A stretch of DNA of 64,000 bases from Nemophila menziesii (lineage: Eukaryota > Streptophyta > Magnoliopsida > Boraginales > Hydrophyllaceae): the NCBI GenBank assembly GCA_029959085.1, contig JARWIR010000094.1:434001-498000 (forward strand). Direction: 5' to 3'. The translations under genes and the position numbers were made by a program. Of the stretch, positions 1 through 8,670 are shown piece by piece (within the stretch, counting starts at the first letter, position 1; each line of letters begins with the position of its first letter). The notes beneath the pieces were generated by a model. That model saw only the letters and a list, made by a program, of their open reading frames with translations, was not told the origin of the DNA and ran no database searches.

Positions 1-199
1 AGGTAAAATATCAAAATTCAACAAATTATATAAGAACAAAAAACTAATTACACCTCTTTGTATGAATAATAAATTATAAACCATAATTACTATATTTTTT
101 TTGACTATGTTAACTATATAAATTATGTTTTAATAAAAAACGAATAACTCAAAATTTATTCAATTAACCAAAAGATGGAAAAATAAAATAATCTATATA

Positions 200-313
200 A
201 AATTACCGCCTCTCCCTTCCTAACCCTAGCTTCCACATTTTCTTGTCTATAAATAACAAATTACACACACAAAAACATCATCAAATTGTAATATTTTGTA
301 TTATTATTTTGTA
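200..313 (+). promoter_or_regulatory. Promoter-like block: telo-box plus TATA box
   Basis: AACCCTA at 222-228 is the core of the plant telo-box, known from promoters of translation-related and cell-cycle genes. TATAAATA at 248-255 is a good plant TATA box. It is followed by a C/A-rich leader (ACACACAAAAACATCATC) and then an ATG at 314, which is normal core-promoter geometry with a predicted start near 280. The block is kept in all units; the TATA box lies at 4843, 8918, 12998, 17084, 21162, 25247, 29326, 33413, 37491, 41572, 45648, 49723 and 61235. In unit 14 the telo-box is destroyed (TTCGAAAGCCTAGCC). Whether it drives transcription is inference. Confidence 0.45.
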
Positions 314-409
314 ATGATTGATAGAATGTGTCCGTTCTCAAAGATGCTTCTTTCTATGTCGATCTTTTCATTTTCATGTCAAGTGTATTTTTCTTTTAGA
401 GATCGTTGA
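314..409 (+). CDS. Short 31-codon ATG frame downstream of the TATA box
   Basis: This is the first ATG after the promoter-like block; it ends at TGA 407-409. The peptide starts MIDRMCPFSKMLLS and has a hydrophobic middle. I recognise no family. In unit 3 the stop is changed (GATCGTTTACC), which extends the ATG frame to 9172. In units 7 and 9 an extra A (GTCGAATC) shifts the frame. Such drift argues against selection on the peptide. It could be a decayed first exon of the frame at 564, or chance. Confidence 0.15.
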   Translation: MIDRMCPFSKMLLSMSIFSFSCQVYFSFRDR

Positions 410-563
410 CCATTTCATTTCAATCAAATATTTTTTCACATATTAATATTTTTATTAATTTTTTATCATCTTGTCATTATAATAGATGAGGGACATGTAT
501 AGTAAAATAAATGTGTCATGTCTGTAAAATAAAATGTTTAATGGTATTATGTATAAATTTCAG

Positions 564-898
564 ATAAGATAGAGACAAAAGAAGTGTTTAGTACCTTCCA
601 TGAAAAAGCATCTACTTGTGGACAAGCTAACATTTCACTTCGATTTAACGATGATTTGAGAAGAAACAACACGGAGAAGATGAACATTAACACTGTGCTC
701 AAATCAATAGCTTATTGCTTCTCCTTTATAATGAATTTACTCTCTTTCTGTACTTTGGATGTTTCTAAAGGCTGGTACTTGATTGATTTTGTATTGTTAT
801 TTTCAATATATTTTATCATAACCTTTATTGTGTGTACATTAATTTTAAAATCTCTCTATTTGAACTTGATTCAAATTATTTCATTTTTTATTTATTGA
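564..898 (+). CDS. Exon-like open frame (unit 1), unknown product
   Basis: The frame follows an acceptor-like TTTCAG (ending at 563) and stays open to TGA 896-898. From the GTG at 584 it is 104 codons. No ATG begins it in this frame near the 5' end, so as it stands it could only be an internal or last exon. The N-terminal half is soluble and charged, with FHEKASTCGQANISLRFNDD and then NNTEKMNINT. The C-terminal half has two hydrophobic stretches (about residues 41-60 and 66-88) encoded by T-rich DNA. I recognise no family. Intact copies of the GTG-to-stop part: 5179-5493, 9254-9568, 17421-17735, 25585-25899, 33751-34065, 37828-38142, 41909-42223, 45985-46299. Copies are too alike for conservation to prove coding. 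Confidence 0.25.
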
Positions 899-1783
899 AA
901 TTATTATATTAAAATTTTAGTTAGATATTCATGGCTATCAGTCGTTTAATATGGAAAAAAATTTACAAAAAAATTAAAGCTGGACATATTTCTAGCAAAA
1001 TTTTATAGTCCTTGAAATTTGCCTGTTGTAATTGTTCCTAATTTTTCAATTATGATGTTTAAGTTCTGTATTTCAAGTTTGTGATAAGTTTGTCCTTTTT
1101 TTGTTTTTTCATTATATTATACGTGTCATCCTCTTATGACAGAACAGGAGAACCAGGAGGACTGTATAGTTATTTATTAAAATAAATAATTACATAAAAT
1201 TAACATTAATAATGTAAATGCAAATAAAAAAAAATTACATTGTAAGAAAATCGTAAAATGAGTGAGTAAAGTGTTTCATTTACAAGATAAAGGGCTAAGT
1301 GTTAAAAAGTAAATCTTTGCTTCAAGCCAATCTCTTTTTCTTTCCTTGCGTAATTAGGGTAGTTTAGGGGACCATGGGCCACCCAAGTTTTGATATTTCA
1401 TTTTGATCCATAAAGTTTAATTTTATAAAAAACAATATCTGATATCTTGGTTTTCAGAACATTCACTTGGTCCCCCATATTTTAGAGTTAAATCTTAAAG
1501 TATTAATTTATTTTTTTCTATATAAACTCTTTTTATTTAAATAATTTAATATAATTTGTATTATTTTCATTCAATACTTCTTGCATAATTATGATTTAAT
1601 ATAAATCCACTCTGGGGCACAATAAAATTTTAACATGTTACAATTCCAATTACTCTTTTACCCTTTTTTGTTTTTATTTCTGATATATATTTATCTGATC
1701 AAAAATATTTTAAATTCTAATAATTTTTCCTTCTCTCTCATATCTCTAACCTCCCCTTTCTCGCACGTGAAAACCAGGTCTTG

Positions 1784-2187
1784 CCATGAGCCTCTATGAG
1801 ACGATAGCATAATACTGGTTTCAAACACAAGGTATATTTGATTACAAACTTTATTATCCCATTTCTATATAACTTATGCTGATGATACATATTGTTTAGT
1901 CAAATGTGCGAGCTTATTATCAAACTTTTCTTGATGATAAAACTCAAATATCAGTTGATAAGAAGATCAAGGGTTATGGTCCATTGCTAAAAGACAAGGA
2001 AGTGATATTATGAATACGTAGGGCATCAGATTCTAATTCAAGAGATTCGGTGGGATGTAGACGATTTTGGAAGTGACGAGATGAAGGATTTAGAGAACAA
2101 CTTTCTTGGGAGGCTCCTGGAATGTTAATAGAACAAGAAACAAGAATATGAGGACAGTGCATACAAAATACCGCATCTTGGCTTTAG
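1784..2187 (+). pseudogene. U1 snRNP protein C (U1C) fragment, two exons, broken (unit 1)
   Basis: The frame ending at 1831 reads ...MRR-stop-HNTGFKHK, and the exon from 1900 continues SNVRAYYQTF, then a D/K/Q-rich stretch with KIKG. U1C is known to read RKQHNAGYKHK then ANVR.YYQ.F...TQ...D..IK, so the match is clear for about 35 residues. That covers the second half of the U1-type zinc finger, including its two His, and the helix after it. The join lies at a GT...AG intron (1832-1899, 68 nt). The N-terminal zinc-finger half with the two Cys is missing, and TAG 1805-1807 interrupts the exon. The frame after 1975 does not resemble U1C; it holds TGA at 2011, 2074 and 2149 and ends at TAG 2185. 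All three internal stops are TGA, as expected if CGA codons decayed by methyl-C deamination (inference). Confidence 0.7.
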
Positions 2188-2198
2188 AAAATTATTGA

Positions 2199-2288
2199 GT
2201 TGCTTTGTTTTGTCAATTTTTGAACTCCTAGTCTAATTTTTTAGTTGCTTTGTTTTGTCAATTTTTGTACTGCTAATTTTTGTAATGC
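2199..2288 (+). repeat. 45-bp tandem duplication after the U1C remnant
   Basis: GTTGCTTTGTTTTGTCAATT begins at 2199 and again at 2244; the two copies are nearly identical. Both are present in every unit, so the duplication predates the array. Confidence 0.85.
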
Positions 2289-2429
2289 TAGTCTTTTCTA
2301 ATAATCATTAGTATTTTTGTAATAATTAGTAGTAATTTCAATTCAATTTCTTTTCTTTTTGTTATTTCCCTTATTTGAACGTAGTCGTCAAGCAAAATTC
2401 CAAAAACTCAATGAAATTTCTCGATACTC

Positions 2430-2625
2430 GGAAAAGTTATTGTATGTACTAAGCATACAATCATACTCAGTACGAGGATACTCAGTCTAGTAACTCAATA
2501 AAAAAATTTAAACACTTAGTTACTTTTTTCGTTACTGAGCAATTTTTCCTATACTCCGTATCTTTTTCCATACTCAATACTCCATACCAGTAACGTTTTT
2601 CACACTCAGAACGCCATACTCAGAA
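2430..2625 (+). repeat. Cluster of degenerate ACTCAGTA-like motifs
   Basis: Short related words recur every 10-30 bp: ACTCGG, ACTCAGTACG, ACTCAGTC, AACTCAAT, TACTGAGC, ATACTC, ACTCAATACTCC, ACTCAGAACG, ACTCAGAAC. All units keep the cluster. Units 11 and 12 lack one GTACGAGGATACTCA-type step (near 43796 and 47872). The function is unknown. Confidence 0.5.
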
Positions 2626-2633
2626 CTTTTTCA

Positions 2634-2672
2634 GGCGGTGGTCGGCGATGGTTGGTGGTTGTGGTCGGTGCT
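2634..2672 (+). other. G-rich patch with potential two-tier G-quadruplex
   Basis: Inside AT-rich DNA lies a run of GG pairs (GGCGGTGGTCGGCGATGG, then GGTGG and GTGGTCGG). It is present in all units; in unit 14 it is shortened to about half (63630-63642). The quadruplex potential is inferred from the spacing of GG pairs only. Confidence 0.35.
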
Positions 2673-2689
2673 GAAAATTCTTGATAGTT

Positions 2690-2762
2690 AATGAAGAAGG
2701 AGAGAGAAAAAAGGATATAGAAGGAGAGAGATTAATGGTATTATAAGAGAAAAAAGAATGAG
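2690..2762 (+). other. Polypurine tract
   Basis: An almost pure A/G stretch with few pyrimidines (GAAGAAGGAGAGAGAAAAAAGG and similar). It occurs at the same offset in each unit. Confidence 0.5.
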
Positions 2763-3086
2763 AGGGTTCATTTGTGGCACCAAGATAGTCTCCAAGACCG
2801 AATTCACCATACGATTTTTAGGACCAAAATTATAATTGTGTTTTAATTTCTTTGTAGTTTTATATAATAAAATACAAATTTTTATATGTAATTTCATCAG
2901 AGACAAGACATTGGATCTTTGGTCGTTTAACTTCACCTGCTCTATCAAACTTTTTAAATTTATTTTATCACGTTATAAAATATTTTATTTGTATATTTTT
3001 TTAAATTTTAAAATATATATTATGTTGTATAATATAGGGAATTATAACTTAATTAATTTATATGAATTTAATATACAAACAACTTA

Positions 3087-3290
3087 GGGCCCATTTGGAA
3101 GTGTTTATTTTAGAGTAAAAAAACGCTTCTAGAATAAAAATTTAAATTTGAATAAATTATTTTAAATCTAAAATCACTTTAAGTGTTTTTTTAAGAAGCA
3201 CCATCTCATAAAGTGATTTTAAGAGTTTAAAACACTTTAAAAGTTCGTGAAGCACTTTTAAGTACTTTTTTAAAAAAGCATTTCCAAACA
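3087..3290 (+). mobile_element. Foldback MITE, hAT- or PIF-like, fixed in every unit
   Basis: The left end GGGCCCATTTGGAAGTG and the right end (reverse strand TGTTTGGAAATGC) form imperfect terminal inverted repeats. The flanks ACAACTTA (3079-3086) and ATAACTTA (3291-3298) match at 7 of 8 bases, as for an old 8-bp hAT target duplication. A PIF/Harbinger reading with TTA is also possible. The interior folds: AAAATCACTTTA pairs with TAAAGTGATTTT. Other examples: 7682-7884 and 11761-11964. It is the site where two independent duplications break (3172 and 11846). The second, partial copy in unit 1 is at 3690-3808. Confidence 0.55.
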
Positions 3291-4207
3291 ATAACTTATA
3301 TTACATTTTTATTATAAAATAGAGACCGACTTTATTTTTTAAATCGTGGTTATTATTTAATATTATGAAATTATATTAATCGTATTTTACTCCTATTTGT
3401 TGATGTTAAGTATCCGTTATCAAGGGTAGTTTAGGAGTTTTATTTAGTGCAGGTTATAAAATTCAAAAAAGCCTGGTATGGGAAAATTTTCTCTATAGTC
3501 AGTGAGTTATATCCTTTTTTATGGCCTTTTAGTATCGCCTAGGGTGTGATAAAAATATGATAATAAAATACGGATAAACGATGCACTAACAACCTAGACT
3601 AATCACGTTACTCACGTCATGTATCACATGTTGTATGCAAGTTTTAACGATAAGTCAGATGCAGTCTCAGGGACTTAGTGTGTTATACGAATCACTTTAA
3701 GTGTTTTTTTAAGAAGCACCAACTCGTAAAGTGATTTTAAGAGTTTAAAACACTTTAAAACTTCGTGAAGCACTTTTAAGTACTTTTTAAAAAAAGCATT
3801 TCCAAACAATAACTTATATTACATTTTTATTATAATATAGAGACCGACTTTATTTTTTAAATCGTGGTTATTATTTAATATTATGAAATTATATTAAGCG
3901 TATTATACTCCTATTTGTTGATGTTAAGTATCCGTTATCAAGGGTAGTTTAGGAGTTTTATTTAGTGAAGGTTCTCAAATTCAAAAAAGTCTGGTATGGG
4001 ATAATTATCTATATAGTCCGTGAGTTATATCCTTATTTATGGCCTTTTAGTATCGCCTAGGGTGTGATAAAAATATGATAATAAAATACGGATAAACGAT
4101 GCACTAACAACCTAGACTAACCACGTTACTCACGTCATGTATCACATGTTGTATGCAAGTTTTAACGATAAGTCAGATGCAGTCTCAGGGACTTAGTGTG
4201 TTATACG
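3172..4207 (+). repeat. 518-bp tandem duplication, unit 1 only
   Basis: Copy 1 is 3172-3689 and copy 2 is 3690-4207. AATCAC occurs at 3172, 3690 and 4208. It is native both to the MITE interior (AAATCACTTTAAG) and to the right flank (CGAATCACGTCTC), so the duplication joined two sites sharing these 6 bp. The copies differ at several bases, so the event is not very recent. Confidence 0.92.
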
Positions 4208-4234
4208 AATCACGTCTCACCATTATTGAAATGT

Positions 4235-4381
4235 GGTTTATCAATTGATTTATTAAAACAACATTAATAATCATCAATATCTAATTTTAACAGAAAATAT
4301 TATATTTAACTATTATAATTAATAACCTATACATTTAAAGCATGTTCCAATGATATAGTGAGTGTATCCATTTGATAAACC
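4235..4381 (+). repeat. Inverted repeat, possible MITE remnant
   Basis: GGTTTATCAA at 4235-4244 is the perfect inverse of TTGATAAACC at 4372-4381, about 127 bp apart. Most other units read GGTTTAGCAA on the left, weakening the stem. I cannot assign target duplications. Confidence 0.35.
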
Positions 4382-4595
4382 ATCTAATTATAAAATTAAA
4401 GTATTTAAAAATTTTTATCAACTAGTAATTTACAAAAATTTGAATTCAAATTCTTCACATAACTGATAGTTTACTATATATAATAAATATATTAAGCAAA
4501 TAAAGAAATTAAAATCTTAATAAGCAAAGATGAAAAACATCTAAATCAAGTTTTACTAGTATTAATATCATTTTAAATATATATTAATTCAAATA

Positions 4596-7500
4596 AGGTA
4601 AAATATCAAAATTCAACAAATTATATAAGAACAAAAAACTAATTACACCTCTTTGTATGAATAATAAATTATAAACCATAATTACTATATTTTTTTTGAC
4701 TATGTTAACTATATAAATTATGTTTTAATAAAAAACGAATAACTCAAAATTTATTCAATTAACCAAAAGATGGAAAAATAAAATAATCTATATAAAATTA
4801 CCGCCTCTCCCTTTCTAACCCTAGCTTCCACATTTTCTTGTCTATAAATAACAAATTACACACACAAAAACATCATCAAATTGTAATATTTTGTATTATT
4901 ATTTTGTAATGATTGATAGAATGTGTCCGTTCTCAAAGATGCTTCTTTCTATGTCGATCTTTTCATTTTCATGTCAAGTGTATTTTTCTTTTAGAGATCG
5001 TTGACCATTTCATTTCAATCAAATTTTTTTTCACATATTAATATTTTTATTAATTTTTTATCATCTTGTCATTATAATAGATGAGGGACATGTATAGTAA
5101 AATAAATGTGTCATGTCTGTAAAATAAAATGTTTAATGGTATTATGTATAAATTTCAGATAAGATAGAGACAAAAGAAGTGTTTAGTACCTTCCATGAAA
5201 AAGCATCTACTTGTGGACAAGCTAACATTTCACTTCGATTTAACGATGATTTGAGAAGAAACAACACGGAGAAGATGAACATTAACACTGTGCTCAAATC
5301 AATAGCTTATTGCTTCTCCTTTATAATGAATTTACTCTCTTTCTGTACTTTGGATGTTTCTAAAGGCTGGTACTTGATTGATTTTGTATTGTTATTTTCA
5401 ATATATTTTATCATAACCTTTATTGTGTGTACATTAATTTTAAAATCTCTCTATTTGAACTTGATTCAAATTATTTCATTTTTTATTTATTGAAATTATT
5501 ATATTAAAATTTTAGTTAGATATTCATGGCTATCAGTCGTTTAATATGGAAAAAAATTTACAAAAAAATTAAAGCTGGACATATTTCTAGCAAAATTTTA
5601 TAGTCCTTGAAATTTGCCTGTTGTAATTGTTCCTAATTTTTCAATTATGATGTTTAAGTTCTGTATTTCAAGTTTGTGATAAGTTTGTCCTTTTTTTGTT
5701 TTTTCATTATATTATACGTGTCATCCTCTTATGACAGAACAGGAGAACAGGAGGACTGTATAGTTATTTATTAAAATAAATAATCACATAAAATTAACAT
5801 TAATAATGTAAATGCAAATAAAAAAAAAATTACATTGTAAGAAAATCGTAAAATGAGTGAGTAAAGTGTTTCATTTACAAGATAAAGGGCTAAGTGTTAA
5901 AAAGTAAATCTTTGCTTCAAGCCAATCTCTTTTTCTTTCCTTGCGTAATTAGGGTAGTTTAGGGGACCATGGCCCACCCAAGTTTTGATATTTCATTTTG
6001 ATCCATAAAGTTTAATTTTGTAAAAAACAATTTCTGATATCTTGGTTTTCAGAACATTCACTTGGTCCCCCATATTTTAGAGTTAAATCTTAAAGTATTA
6101 ATTTATTTTTTTCTATATAAACTCTTTTTGTTTATATAATTTAATATAATTTGTATTATTTTCATTCAATACTTCTTGCATAATTATGATTTAATATAAA
6201 TCCACTCCAGGGCACAATAAAATTTTAACATGTTACAATTCCAATTACTCTTTTACCCTTTTTTGTTTTTATTTCTGATATATATTTATTTGATCAAAAA
6301 TATTTTAAATTCTAATAATTTTTCTTTCTCTCTCATATCTCTAACCTCCTCTTTCTCGCACGTGAAAACCAGGTCTTGCCATGAGCTTCTATGAGACGAT
6401 AGCATAATACTGGTTTCAAACACAAGGTATATTTGATTACAAACTTTATTATCCCATTTCTATATAACTTATGCTGATGATACGTATTGTTTAGTCAAAT
6501 GTGCGAGCTTATTATCAAACTTTTCTTGATGATAAAACTCAAATATCAGTTGATAAGAAGATCAAGGGTTATGGTCCATTGCTAAAAGACAAGGAAGTGA
6601 TATTATGAATACGTAGGGCATCAGATTCTAATTCAAGAGATTCGGTGGGATGTAGACGATTTTGGAAGTGACGAGATGAAGGATTTAGAGAACAACTTTC
6701 TTGGGAGGCTCCTGGAATGTTAATAGAACAAGAAACAAGAATATGAGGACAGTGCATACAAAATACCGCATCTTGGCTTTAGAAAATTATTGAGTTGCTT
6801 TGTTTTGTCAATTTTTGAACTCCTAGTCTAATTTTTTAGTTGCTTTGTTTTGTCAATTTTTGTACTGCTAATTTTTGTTATGCTAGTCTTTTCTAATAAT
6901 CATTAGTATTTTTGTAATAATTAGTAGTAATTTCAATTCAATTTCCTTTCTTTTTGTTATTTCCCTTATTTGAATGTAGTCGTCAAGCAAAATTCCAAAA
7001 ACTCAATGAATTTTCTCGATACTCGGAAAAGTTATTGTACGTACTAAGCATACAATCATACTCAGTACGAGGCTACTCAGTCTAGTAACTCAATAAAAAA
7101 ATTTAAACACTTAGTAACTTTTTCCGTTACTGAGCACTTTTTCCTATACTCGGTATCTTTTTCCATACTCAATACTCCATACCAGTAACGTTTTTCACAC
7201 TCGGAACGCCATACTCAGAACTTTTTCAGGCGGTGGTCGGCGATGGTTGGTGGTTGTGGTCGGTGCTGAAAATTCTTGATAGTTAATGAAGGAGGAGAGG
7301 GAAAAAAGGATATAGAAGGAGAGAGACTAATGGTAATAGAAGAGAAAAAGAAATGAGAGGGTTCATTTGTGGCACCAAGATAGTCTCCAAGACCAAATTC
7401 ACCCTACGATTTTTAGGACCAAAATTATAATTGTGTTTTAATTTTTTTGTGTTTTTATATAATAAAATACAAATTTTTATATGTAATTTCATCAGAGACA

Positions 7501-8670
7501 AGACATTGGATCTTGGGTCGTTTAACTTCACCTGCTCTATCAAACGTTTTAAATTTATTTTATCACGTTATAATTTATTTTATTTGTATATTTTTTTAAA
7601 TTTTAAAATATAGATTATGTTGTATAATATAGGGAATTATAACTTAATTAATTTATATGAATTTAATATACAAACAACTTAGGGCCCATTTGGAAGTGTT
7701 TATTTTAGAGTAAAAAAACGCTTCTAGAATAAAAATTTAAATTTAAAAAAATTATTTTAAATCTAAAATCACTCTAAGTGTTTTTTAAGAAGCACCAACT
7801 CATAAAGTGATTTTAAGAGTTTAAAACACTTTAAAAGTTCGTGAAACACTTTTAAGTACTTTTTTAAAAAAACATTTCCAAACAATAACTTATATTACAT
7901 TTTTATTATAATATAGAGACCGACTTTATTTTTTAAATCGTGGTTATTATTTAATATTATGAAATTATATTAAGCGTATTTTACTCCTATTTGTTGATGT
8001 TAAGTATCCGTTATCAAGGGTAGTTCAGGAGTTTTATTTAGTGAAGGTTCTAAAATTCAAAAAAGCCTGGTATGGGAAAATTCTCTATATAGTCCGTGTG
8101 TTATATCCTTTTTATGGCCTTTTAGTATCGCCTAGGGTGTGATAAAAACATGATAATAAAATACGGATAAACGATGCACTAACAACCTAGACTAATCACG
8201 TTACTCACGTCATGTATCACATGTTGTATGCAAGTTTTAACGATAAGTCAGATGCAGTCTCAGGGACTTAGTGTGTTATACGAATCACGTCTCACCATTA
8301 TTGAAATGTGGTTTAGCAATTGATTTATTAAAACAACATTACTAATCATCAATATCTAATTTTGACAGAAAATATTATATTTAACTATTATAATTAATAA
8401 CCTATATATTTAAAGCATGTTCCAATAATATAGCGAGTGTATCCATTTGATAAACCATCTAATTATAAAATTAAAGTATTTAAACAATTTTATCAACAAG
8501 TAATTTACAAAAATTTGAATTCAAATTCTTCACATAACTGATAGTTTACTATATATAATAAATATATTCAGCAAATAAAGAAATTAAAATCTTAATAAGC
8601 AAAGATGAAAAACATTTAAATCAAGTTTTACTAGTATTAATATCATTTTAAATATATATTAATTCAAATA
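4596..8670 (+). repeat. Macrosatellite unit 2 (4075 bp)
   Basis: Without the 518-bp duplication this is the standard length. Foldback MITE at 7682-7884. Near the G-rich patch it reads GGAGGAGAGGG, and the reverse-strand frame at 7283-7543 differs at several codons from other copies. Confidence 0.97.
6379..6782 (+). pseudogene. U1C-like fragment, unit 2
   Basis: Same two-exon remnant and stops as unit 1; exon b begins at 6495. It reads GAGCTTCTATGAG where unit 1 has GAGCCTCTATGAG. Confidence 0.68.

Larger units (their letters stand above)
1..4595 (+). repeat. Macrosatellite unit 1 (4595 bp, with internal 518-bp duplication)
   Basis: First of 14 head-to-tail copies; the phase is arbitrary because it follows the window start. 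Landmarks used as offsets for the other units: telo-box 222-228, TATAAATA 248-255, short ATG frame 314-409, exon-like frame 564-898, U1C-like remnant 1784-2187, 45-bp tandem pair 2199-2288, ACTCAGTA-like cluster about 2430-2625, G-rich patch 2634-2672, polypurine tract 2690-2762, foldback MITE 3087-3290, inverted repeat 4235-4381. It is about 520 bp longer than the other units because 3172-3689 is repeated at 3690-4207. The stretches 899-1783 and 3809-4595 contain nothing I can assign. It is closest by eye to unit 2: both read GAAAAAGC where later units have GAAGAAGC. Confidence 0.97.

Noticed and set aside
1974..2162. 62-codon minus-strand open frame, repeated in most units
   Set aside because: It is the antisense shadow of the U1C-like exon on the plus strand; its persistence only reflects copy similarity.
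2688..2948. 86-codon minus-strand frame and the overlapping plus-strand frame of 60-83 codons
   Set aside because: AT-rich low-complexity frames on opposite strands with no recognisable domain; copies vary at replacement sites as freely as elsewhere.
1..4595. The 4.08-kb unit as a Helitron concatemer from rolling-circle replication
   Set aside because: CTAG followed by TC occurs (CCTAGTCTAA near 2228), but no subterminal hairpin precedes it and nothing marks a unit junction there.
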